This document shows, in pieces, positions 44,101-54,900 of a DNA stretch of 64,000 bases. Location of the stretch: the NCBI GenBank assembly GCA_005281725.1, contig SSBO01000012.1, positions 7,198,607 through 7,262,606 on the forward strand, written 5' to 3'. Each line of letters opens with the position of its first letter. Position 1 is the stretch's first letter. The notes under the pieces were generated by a model. That model searched no databases. It was not told the DNA's origin and was given only the letters and a program-made list of their open reading frames with translations. The position numbers and the translations under genes are program-made. The DNA comes from Wuchereria bancrofti (taxonomy: Eukaryota; Nematoda; Chromadorea; Rhabditida; Onchocercidae).

Positions 44101-46090
44101 TATAGGTATTGTTTTGTATAAATGAATGTAATATACAGCTGCAACACTGAATACTAAGCTCATTCATCCCATGCAGTGACCACGAGATTTTTCTCTTAAT
44201 GACATCCATTCCTTATTTTTTTTCTATAATTTCATACACTTCAATTCACTGGAACCGGTATTTACCGGTCACGCGTTGAATGTAGCAGTACTTCCAACAA
44301 TGGTTTTTTCTACAGTGCCAAACGTCAAATAATTTTATAAATTCACTTACTTTTCATACTATTGGTGGTACGAACTCCCGAACTCCCTTCACCCGTTAAC
44401 AAATTGTACTTTCAGGATATGTCCTGTTTACGGTTGAACATTATCCAACCATTATTGTATTCACATGGCAATAAAATTTCGAGTCAATTTTTTAAGAGAA
44501 TTCATATGAAGATTTTTTCTCTGTTTGAAAATTTTCTTAAAAGACAGGATTTACCACAAAGTGCGGCATCATAGAAGATATCGTCGATTGCGATTATGTC
44601 GAACGGCTGAATATAATTTGAGCGTATCAAAAGCTGAAATATTTTATTTCAGCCAAAAATAAGTATTTGAAAACTAAAAAGTTAGCAATAATTTTACCAG
44701 TCTGATCTTATTAGTAAAAGAGATTTTTTCCCAATAAAAGACCTCAATACGTCAAAGTGTGTTATAAAAAACACTGCATATACTCACAACAGTCATGGTG
44801 TCAAGGGTGTGAAAATCAAAATCTTGCTGCTCAAAATATTTGGATACTGCGCAACGGAAAGATTTGAGGGAAACAGATTAAGTTCGTATTATTCTTAGCA
44901 TATATCAGACTAAAAATACTACTTCAAATGGTTGGGTAAGTGGTGGGAATTCAACGGCATTGAATAACCATTGATGAGCATAGTTTTTGGGGAAGACAGG
45001 AAAGCATCGTAGATCTGCAGTGTTCAAGCTTCCTGGTGGTTGACGTACACACACTTCCAGTGTTGCTGAGTCACCCGTGCGATAGTACCAAAATGTTAAG
45101 GTGCCACCGCCTAGTTGGCAGCTGCAACAGTTAAAAAAATAAGATAAAGTTATTAGCTTAGTGTCTAGTATGAGTTAGTGTATAGTTTTTGATTTGAAAC
45201 ATAGTTTTTCTTTTTTTACAAGTTACAAACCTTATAGTATTGCTAATTAAAGTAGCTTTTTGCATTCCGTCGAAAGGTCCATGTGTGTATGCAAATAACT
45301 CATCTGTAATAAAAAATTTTCAACGACTCTAAATTATTCTGTCAGTACAGGTTATTAACACCGAAGAACATCTTTTTTTAAACTCTGACTATCCTTGCTA
45401 TGCCGATAAAAAGATTTCTGGGATGTAGACAAATAAATAGAAACTATGACGTTTATCGTAACTCCAAAATCGTTAAAATTGCAAACTGAATTGAATATGT
45501 TGAAAAGGATACTCAAATTTTCAAAATATCCTAGGATAAAAACATAAATGCTATTAAGTAGAAGGATTTCTTATAATAAGAATAGCGTACCATCATTTAT
45601 CTTTTTGATAGCATAAAATGTAATTTCCAGTTTTTGGTACTCAGACGGCAAATCCTCAGAAAATAAATTGGAAATCTCGTTCTACTCCATTCACAATAAA
45701 GTAAATGTTAGCGAGATCAAGTAAAATAATCCACCTGAATTATTTCTCGAAGGGATTATATTGAAATGGTTTGCCACCCTGACATTGCTTGTTATCAGGA
45801 AATCACCACTATCTTCTCCAGCAGTATTATTACGCCACTGGCATGCCAATTCAAAGCCACAGTTCAAATCTGCCGATATGTTTATTTGATTTACCACTAA
45901 AAGCAATTCGCATGTTTGAAAACTTGACTAATTAGTTCAGGTAAGCTTTGCACAATCATACCTTTTTGATGAATTTAAGGTCAAAAATACTATTTTTGTA
46001 TAATATGTTTCTTTTTCTAAACAATTTAGATACAAATTATCGCCAACCTTTCGACAGCATGCTTGTGAAAAAAGTTACAGTTAGCCTCAT
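41113..46090 (-). CDS. MAM gene A: extracellular protein with two MAM domains
   Basis: Paralogous in architecture to the downstream MAM gene. Well-supported exons: 45896-45735, 45303-45231, 45121-44923, 44633-44555, then a linker, then 42996-42961, 42397-42352, 42248-42073, 41941-41849, 41562-41309, 41217-41113; phases agree. MAM1 starts DLNCGFELACQWRNN, includes LTFWYYRTGDSATLEVCV and ends FDIIAIDDIFYDAALC. The linker exon ends at 43315 with a hydrophilic Asn/Ser/Lys-rich stretch (CDNNNADSESTASMSSM) and continues as a short Ser/Gly exon. Its 5' boundary (43.5-43.65 kb) and a possible small exon near 44.34 kb are uncertain. MAM2 starts CPFTDCSFDSVNMCNY, includes ISFYVHMAGKYGRLRVCL and ends VIGLDKIQLL; the stop is at 41113. 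The start used (MRLTVTFFTSMLSK, 46090-46048) joins in phase and could be a short signal peptide, but is tentative. Probably secreted; function unknown. Confidence 0.83.
43217..43645 (-). other. Linker exon region of MAM gene A (142-codon open frame)
   Basis: This open frame is read as part of MAM gene A because its donor at 43315 (phase 1) joins in frame to the exon at 42996. It is basic in the first half (KKQKLLTK, MNKVQRRKF) and Asn/Ser-rich in the second. Several weak acceptors could start it, so the exon's true 5' limit is open. Confidence 0.5.
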
Positions 46091-47287
46091 TTTTCTGCTT
46101 ATCGGTATCTTTTTTCATTCGATCGAATTTAACTGAAATTCTTGTTTAATGAAAGCTAAATAATTGTTGTTAACGTTGTATTATTGATGCCAACCAAGTA
46201 TGGAAAAAAATGTATTTGTCGATATTGCATAGGGAAACAGTGAAACTAAATTACTAGAAAACATTACCAATTAACTTGCTTCCTTATGACAATTGCTGCG
46301 TTGGATTTTCAAATTTATTGAGGTTTATTGAGCCCACCTTTGATATTATCTTTTAATTTCATGAAACTTTCAGAAACCACTACTACTCTCGGATTAAAAT
46401 AAGTTGTTTAGACTAACCATTGCAAAAAGTTAGCAAATGTAATTGTGGTATATATGCATTGGCACATGTATTTGTGATATAACATGTAAGAAAGGAATAG
46501 CATTGTGTCACATACCGTCTATGGAAGAGAAATGTGGGAAAAGTTCACATTTTTAATTTTTTCTTCACACGCTTTATATATATTTATGTATAATAAATAA
46601 TATTTACAAAATTTTAAGAAAAAAGTAATTAATTAGATTTTAGAGCATACTTTTTATGAAGATATGAAATTTACCATGTGTTAGCAAAGATGAGGCAGTA
46701 AGAAAGATGAAGTAAGAAGAACTAAGTGAAGTGGATTTTATGAGGAAATGTATATAAAGTATATGAAAATTGAAGACATGACCTAGTAGTTATTAAAAAG
46801 ACAGGTCGCAATTACGCATTTGAAATGGTTGTTAACTAGTCCTCCGCATTCCTTTAACATCATTCAAAAAGGCCTTCTTCATCATTCTCGGACTTTTGCA
46901 ATTGTATTACCGATAACTACTACCATCTATCGTGGAAGATTTGAAAATTTAATTATTATTTTGGGAGAGGTTGTTGATTTCGGGGAGATTCGTTGGATAT
47001 AGATATAAATGTGTAGGATAACAGAGCAATATAATAATTTGTTTATTAGCAGAAACTATAGTACAATAACTTGATAGAGAAGAATTGAAATTGAACTCTC
47101 CTGGTTCTCAGTAAAAACACACAGTGCCCCCTTCAACAAGGGTGACTTCCTTATATAGCAAACAATATGCGTAAACAAAGTATATGATTTACAATGAAAG
47201 AATAATTGGTCTAGCAAAAAGCTGTTGACTTGGTTTACAATCAGATCTATTTACTAGTTGACAAACCGCAAAGGACATCAGTTAAGC

Positions 47288-47329
47288 AAAAATTGTTAAC
47301 TTCATAGATAAAAATTGTTAACTTCATAG
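47288..47329. repeat. Tandem duplication of a 20-base word
   Basis: AAAAATTGTTAACTTCATAG occurs twice, separated by two bases. Confidence 0.9.
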
Positions 47330-48512
47330 CATAATTTACAATTAGTGGCAATGAGGTCAACTAATGAGGAGCTGATACCGTGTAAACAGTATATAAAAGA
47401 TTTACAGTCTAAACATAAGATTGGAAACAAAGGGTTCAAGGTATAAACATTACTTACAAAACTTCATATAACATTTCTTACTCATATTTTCAACTCTCAT
47501 ACAGTAATTTAGAGTTTCGCGATATTAAAATCCGCGACACCATCCACCATTTGGTCAGTCATATATAATTGCATTCGTTTTTTATGTATGATCATTCATA
47601 TTTAGTGACTTTCTTGAGGTCCAAACCAGAAAAATTAATATAAATTGCTTTTAAAAAACTGCATATAAACCCAGTTGATCTTTATCAGAATTCAAAAACT
47701 ATTGTCAACTTCAAATCTGCTAGCTGTTAGCAAAAATACTTCCTGATTTGGAACTACTAAGTGAGAGATCACTACAGTGAAATAGTGGGAAATAGAACAT
47801 TTTTATGCATGAATATTTTTATGTACGCATTCGTGTATTTTGCAATATAGCGACCATCCTACTCATTCATGCATGGAAGAGCAGAGCACCTAACGCGAAA
47901 TACAAAAGAGAGATATTTGACTGGAATACTACCAGCGGGATTAAGAGTTAAAAAAGGTTCCGGGTAGGTCAAATTATAAGACGAGGACATTATTCGAATA
48001 GTTTATCCAGGCGAAGGTGGCTTCCTTATGCATTTCTCCCAATGCTTTACTCATTACCATCAGTTCTCTAATGTTGCGTACTTGGTTTAGGACCTGCTGT
48101 AGGTTAAGATATTCTTATAAATTTTGATCAGAATGAAATCGTCTTCGGTTTTTTCCTAGTTTTCTGACTTCTTTCTCAGTCAGGATATTCGAGAAAAAAA
48201 AGGAATCTTCAAATGCAGTGCTTAGGGTTTATGTCACAGCTAAAAGCGTTGTAGTCCTTTTCAGAGAAAATATCCATAAGCAGGAATTAGCTGTAGATTG
48301 GATAGCTTTTCCTCAGCTCACATGAGTGCACATCGAGGTTCATACGACCCAAATAACCCAGTTATGGTTGGTTCTCTAACTTTAGTTCAATTACAAAAAT
48401 CCAGGAGCTTAGAATGACTCTTATAAATCTAGACTGCACATCACATTCTTTGAAATGAGTCGTGGTTCATCTCTTACAATATACAATATCCAACATATTT
48501 GTACCTAAATCA

Positions 48513-48525
48513 TATTTAATTTCAG
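48513..48525 (+). promoter_or_regulatory. Candidate spliced-leader acceptor of the egg-like gene
   Basis: A consensus acceptor (TATTTAATTTCAG) ends at 48525, 36 bases before the proposed ATG. The frame is open back to it, so it could also be an ordinary intron acceptor if an upstream exon exists. Confidence 0.45.
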
Positions 48526-48561
48526 CTACAGAATACGATACGTCCGATATCCATAAAAAAT

Positions 48562-51500
48562 ATGGACGGTAAATCTCCACGATATAATCAGCGTCCCGAT
48601 AGTGTTGGCGGATCTCTTGGAATTGACAGGTGTGCTTTACTTGGTGTCCGATAATATATTTTAATGTTTCAGGCAATCCTTTATCCTACACATTTCGTCC
48701 CTGAAGTTAGTGTACCCTTCATTCCTAAATATTAAAAAGTCTGGATATTCAGTTGTTTGTTCCTCTTGACCACGCAATTTTACAAAACACCTAGAAACTT
48801 ATGACATAGCCATCAAGTCATTTTTAATTTTCCGTTTAGTGGACTGAAAGTAAAACTGAACAACTTACCGTACAATGTAAATATATGTTTAATATTTGAC
48901 TTATCATAAACGTTCCAACAAATTTGATCAGCAATCTAGGAGTAACATTAAAAAATATTACATTGTTTCCAATACGGATTAATTTTTATTCATAATGTCA
49001 CTTTCCAGGGAGAACAAACATCAGGAGTGCTGTTTTGTTCTTCTTTTGAAGATCGAAAATTTCAAAGAGCACTTAGCTGAAATTAGTTGTTGTGCTTGGT
49101 TAAGTAATATACCACTGGTTGCCTTTCTAGTTGGTATTCTGATCCTTCTGACCGTTTTAATCATCTCGCCATTCCTGATTGTTTCGCTCATCATACGCGG
49201 CTATGTAAGAACTCTCTGATATTGAATTTTTAAATTATGCATTGTTTTAAATGGATTTAAATGGATTGAATATTTCTATGAACTTCGCATAAAACAATTC
49301 TCACGTAAAAATCTGAAGTTTTGGTTTATCAGATGAATAAATTTAGTCGTCGATATCCTTGAATAACAGCCAAGCAGTGGAGATCATTAGGGCGCAATCG
49401 AGCTGGCCTAGTGCAGATATATCATTACACGTTAGGTCCTTAAAATCGATGATTCCTCCGAACATTACGCTGTGCAAGGGATATGGGTTTTCATGCACAA
49501 ATTTGCCGGTAAGTCAACTGTTCTTTTGTCAAGTTCTTAACACTTTAATGATAACTGAACAATTTTAATGATATCGTAATATCAGATGATTTATAAGGTG
49601 AATATCAATGATTGATTACTAAATTGATTTAACCATTTAGAAAGAATTTAAAAAATGAAAATTTGCTTCATTTAGAGCCTTGTCATTGGGACATTGCAAC
49701 GTTGTGATGGTGTAGAAGACTGCCCAGACGGAAGCGACGAAATTGGATGCAAATGTATTCATTCTTTTCTTCTCTTTATGTTACTGAAGGCAACAACAAA
49801 TTCTGTTTTCAACTGTATATAGAATGTACAGGGATTTTTGCTCGATTAATGGAAGTATTTTAGTATGTCACACGACGGTCAACTGTTCCAGTTCAACACA
49901 CGGAGTTATCTCATCGAGACATTCGATGTGTTTGCGGGGTTACCGTTTATGTGATGGAAATGTTGACTGTCCAGATGGTTCTGACGAGGAGCGTTATTGC
50001 AGTAAGTCTTCTCATTTGCATGCAGTATAAGTCAACATTGATTAGTTTGTAGCTATTGTTTTTTATTTTTCTAGTCGGATATTCTCCAAAACATTTATAG
50101 GAAAAGAATGCTCAAAACACGAAGAACGATGCGGTAAGACAAGTATATGTTTCGCCCACGAACAGATGTGCGATGGTGACGTGCAATGCAAGTACGGCGA
50201 AGATGAAAAGAATTGTAATGGTAAATGTCATGGAGGCGCATTATGGTGTGAAGGCAACAAAAAGTGCATACCCAAGTGGCAAATTTGCAATGGCGTTCAA
50301 AATTGCCCAGATGGCAAGGATGAAATGGTAGACTTCCTCAAAATCAAGCCTACAGTTGTTTCATTTTTCAGTTGGATTCATTGCAATAATGCTTTATTAT
50401 CATGAATTTTTCCAGTCTTCATTCTTATGAATATCACATGATATAACGAAAAAGGTTTTCATGAAAAGTTGTATGGATAAATAAAAGGTGTTGCAATCAT
50501 TTATTTGGATTTTTGTAGGATTGCACGTGCAGAGAGTGTTCAGGTATTGGGAAGGCATTATGTAACAACAGCAACGTCTGCATTGAGCGTTCGAAGGTTT
50601 GTGATGGTAATGAGGATTGTCCTGGTGGAGACGATGAAATTAACTGTCCGGGAAGTTGTGCACATATCCCAAAAGAGGTTTCTACAAGAAGCATTTTTAA
50701 AACTTTTATTAAATTGTGGCTTTTGACTGATTAAATTTTGACTGCGAACTCCTATCTAAGTTTGAATGGGATTTGGCTTGTTGCAATTCCAAAAATTCTT
50801 TTGTATGTACAGAAACCAGGTTTTTTTTTTTTCCCAAGAACTAAAATATCTCGGAAATCTTCAGGCTTTTTTTTTTCATAAACATTTCGTTTTATATCTC
50901 ATTAAGGATTTTATCCGATGCCGAGATGGTATACTGTACCATAAGAAGTATGCTTGCAGTGGAATGTTAAGTGAATGTGAAGGGAAGTGTAGTGAATGTT
51001 TCAAAGAGATGTCATTCACTTGCAACAATCATAAATGCATCAAAAGGAGTTTGGTTTGTTATTTGTTCATTTTCATCAAATATCGTAGGATCGGTCGCAT
51101 GCTTTTCTGAGACAACTTCCGGATGTAAATTGATAAGGGAAAAGGGAAAGGTTATCATTATTCTTACTACTTGATATTTAAGGTATGTGATGGCCTGAAC
51201 GACTGTGGCGACAATTCCGATGAAACGAACTGCAACTGCAGTATTATGAAACGCTTAGGAGACACAATGCAGTGCAAAGTATATACTCGTGGGGAGACGA
51301 TTAAGTGCATTTTATTTGTATGTTCTTGGTTGTCTAGAAATCGTTCCACTGATTGAGCTCCTCATGAATTTCAATAATTATAGTCGCAACGCTGTGACGG
51401 TTATGAGGATTGTCCTGATGGTGAAGATGAGAGAAACTGTGAAAAATGCATTAATTCAAATGCTGTTTATTGTGAGCCGACGAAAACTTGCTTGGTGAGC

Positions 51501-51897
51501 ACGAAGCGTTGTGATGGTGTTAGTGACTGTCCCGATAATAATGACGAACAAAGGTGTAGTTGTGCAGGTAAATGGATCGTTATTGTTGGAGATAAAGCAC
51601 CTACTGTTCATTAAATGACGCAGCAAATTGTCACTACCTCTGAAAGTCAAGCAATGTATTATACTGGACTTTGATATAATATAGTGGTCCTTTGAAAAGG
51701 AAACAAAAAGTGCTGTTGCAGAATGTCAGAAACATGGGTTCCCAATATACATGTGTACAAATGCGGCCAGGTGCTTCAGACGACATGAAGTCTGCAATCC
51801 CTATACACAGTGTCCCAATGCTTCAGAAGTGGACAAGCTATTCTGTGCCAGTCAAGCTCGACAAAACGCTTTCTTCGCTGTAAAAAAGAAGGTGTGA
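48562..51897 (+). CDS. egg-1: EGG-1/EGG-2-like type II membrane protein with LDL-receptor class A repeats
   Basis: In C. elegans the paralogs EGG-1 and EGG-2 sit on the oocyte surface and are needed for sperm entry; their ectodomains are LDLa repeats. Eleven exons join in phase: 48562-48629, 49009-49204, 49347-49508, 49676-49754, 49864-50001, 50101-50327, 50519-50677, 50907-51053, 51183-51278, 51384-51567, 51722-51897, giving 543 residues, close to the worm protein's recalled length. Residues 1-56 are cytoplasmic, 57-85 are a membrane anchor (IPLVAFLVGILILLTVLIIS) and there is no signal peptide, so it is type II. Eight repeats carry the calcium-site signature: CDGVEDCPDGSDE, CDGNVDCPDGSDE, CDGDVQCKYGEDE, CNGVQNCPDGKDE, CDGNEDCPGGDDE, CDGLNDCGDNSDE, CDGYEDCPDGEDE and CDGVSDCPDNNDE. 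A ninth, terminal repeat has lost it (CNPYTQCPNASEV). Another LDLa receptor of the same topology cannot be excluded without phylogeny. Confidence 0.88.
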
Positions 51898-51899
51898 AC

Positions 51900-51905
51900 A
51901 ATAAA
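51900..51905 (+). other. Candidate poly(A) signal of the egg-like gene
   Basis: AATAAA begins two bases after the stop codon, implying a very short 3' UTR if used. Confidence 0.45.
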
Positions 51906-54900
51906 ATATTGTTTGCACTGTTGATAGCATCTGATGTCTATGAAGGACAGGTACAGTTTTTCGGCTGCATCTCTTTTTACGAACTCGTAAAGAAAGTAAA
52001 ACTACGGCTGCTTGACTGCGGGCTGTAATTTGACCATCATAGACGTTGTATGTTTTGTATTTTTCTAATCATTTCATTTTTTACCTAAATCACCTGTCTC
52101 TTTTCTACGAAACTATTGTTCTTCCAAAGACTCATCCGTAGTTGAGATCTACAGTTTTTAATTTGATTTCTCTACCATGCAAATCGCATAAAGGCGTTCG
52201 AATTTGGATGCACTAATCAAAGTGTCAAAATGAATGCATCAAGCACTATATCTTTTTACCACTGATGAATAGTCTTTTTGCTTTTCTTTCATAATTTAAA
52301 TTATTTTGTTGATACGATTATTTGTTTATTGTGTTCAAAGAGGGATATCAGTTCACCCTGTTTTTATAATGAAACTTGTAGTGTAATAATTCTTCGTGTA
52401 ATAATTCGTGCATCTCAAGGATAGTTCTTTTAGTAACTAATGTCTTATTGCCTTTTATTTTTATTAAGGTATTTTTGCACACTTTTTACTTAACTCGACA
52501 AACGATTACTATATGAAATTGCTTATCTGCGAGCAAACATTATTATGTGGCTTGGGGGGGAAAAAAAGCACAAAAAAGATTTGATTCAGACAATATGTTA
52601 CAAATTTTTATAGTGAGACACAGCTGATAGGACAGAGCAATTCTGCTATATCTTTCAGTTTTTATTCTATTGCGGTCCATATTACATGTCAATGCCTGCT
52701 TATGTTTATGCTTAGTTCAAGTCCTTTGTTTGCGACCGACTTCGCTGTATAACCAGTGGCTGCTGGTTAGAAATCAATTACTTTGAAACCATGTTGAGTT
52801 TATTTTTGAGAAATATTCTAGAGTGTTGTTAGTTTTCATTTAATACATAAAATTACTTAAGGGTAGTTGTCTTTTAACACATCAAAAAATGCACTCGAAA
52901 TTGCTTAAGATATGGTGTGCTTTGCATGTGAAAAGTATGACGCTTACTTTGAAAGGTTTTGCATAGTTGTGCTCAGTCTAGAAACTTTTTTTACTATTAG
53001 AAGTCAAGGAATTACAGTTACAGAATTGGAGCTGGCTGAATATTTACATGTCAGTTCCAAAAATTGTAACTCAAGGGGTCTTGTTTGAGGAACCCGTTGA
53101 CCGTCCCTATTCCGGTATTTCAGTTCCATTTTGTGGCTTCACATCCAATAATCGTTATTTTCAAATAAATTTTTAATTAAATCGCAAGAATTATTTGTCA
53201 AGTCTGTCTTGCCGTGAAGGCATATGTCATTTTTACTAGCTTGCGTTTGTTTGTTAGCTTGTTTTTCCGTTTTTTTTTTTGACTGCAAAGATGTTAATGA
53301 AAGCCGTGTCACAGTGTGATCCATGTTGCTGACTCTGCTGAGCACATAAAACCTACATGTAAGTGAAAGTCAAAAAATGAAAATATAAATTCATGACCTG
53401 ATGAAAGTTGAAGATAAGCATAAGTATGCTAACGAATAATATAATCCATTCTGTTTGTAATATGTCCATTGAGATATGAATGCTCCAAGTGCCGGAAAAC
53501 TAACAGCAAAAGAAATGCCTAAAGAAGTAAAAAGTGATATTTCATACTATAGTGCACTTAATAACTTATTGATATCAAGGTGGGAAATCATTTTATATGC
53601 TGAACAAACGAATTTTAGAACACTGTGCCATTCGCTTGGGCCACACAAGTAATAATAATAATAATATATGCAAATTTTTATCCTCACACTATCATTAATA
53701 TGTATGTCTGTCTACCAGTGTCATCTAATGATTGTGGAACTGCCAGTTGTTACCCCTTGTAAACTAAACTTCAAATAGTAAAATGGCTTGATAAAGTTGC
53801 AAGATAAGTGCTGCTATGGAAAAAGAATATCCGTGAATGTTTGCCACGGGTAAAATACAAGTAGCAAAGATAATAATACTCCGAGAATAGTGAATATGAA
53901 ATGAATACCAAAGTGATTAACCAGTGCAACAAGTGGAAAATTAGCAATTAAAGCAGTTGCAGCAACTGTTAACGTTAAGTACGTTACTGAGGGATAAATA
54001 GAGATGACTTACGCACGTCCAAAGGTTGTCAAAAGCGAGCTTTTTCTGTTTTTAAATGGTGGTTGTTCGGTGTGATATTGTCGTCATTATTTATACATAC
54101 AGTCACAAAATTGAATGTTATTATATTAGACCATATAGATGTTAAGCACAGTAATACCAGTACTAAAATAAACCTGAAGTAATTGTTGAAGGTAGCAGAA
54201 ATATGCCAAGAAAGAAAGTGAGTGAAATAAACACGAAGCTAAACTATATAGAATGTAGGTGTTTCGGGATTCTTGTGCCATGCTTTCAATTCCATATTAA
54301 TATGATCGCATTTTAAGTAAGTCCATATCAGATCTATTCTCATGTCGGACTCATTTCTTCATTTGTTTTCATTTACCGGTGTTGATGTTTCATTTCTTCA
54401 GATCCAAATCTTGTTTTCAAAAAATGTTCAAAAATATTCCAAATTAAAAAAAATTTTTGATGTATAGCTAATCCTCGTATGAAAGAGTTTCAATATTTTT
54501 AGTTCGTCGTTATCAGCCATCATAAAATTTTTTTTCATACACATGAAAAAATTACGAGTATATTTTGTAGTTTTGAACTAAAAGGCGGACAAAAATAATT
54601 TAAATGACTTTAAAATTGGAGAAAGACAATAAATAGCGTAAATCATCGTTTAATGTAGTGTAATATAGTTTGAGATAATTAAGCTCCAATTAACTTCTTG
54701 AAAAAGAAGAAAATGTCTATACATTCCAACCATTATAACCTCTTCAAAAAATGACATTACATTAATATTTAGTTAATAAATAACTAATAACAGCTAACAG
54801 AGCAAAACCGCAGACTATGTTCAGTGTTATGGAGAACTGAAAAAGTGACAACCATTTTTGCAAGAAGGTTATAGCTTTTAAACTTCCTTCAACTACAAAT

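Larger units (their letters stand above)
46091..48525. other. Divergent intergenic region between MAM gene A and the egg-like gene
   Basis: Holds the promoters of two divergently transcribed genes. No gene was recognised. The ORF at 46820-47002 plus has no motif. A 20-base word is repeated in tandem at 47288-47307 and 47310-47329. Confidence 0.5.

Noticed and set aside
48467..48676. 69-codon minus-strand ORF
   Set aside because: Antisense to exon 1 of the egg-like gene, whose acceptor, ATG, donor and phase all fit.
49755..49863. Apparent frameshift between the first two LDLa repeats
   Set aside because: It arises only if the acceptor at 49822 is used. The acceptor at 49863 (TATTTTAG) restores phase, and the total then sums to 544 codons including the stop.
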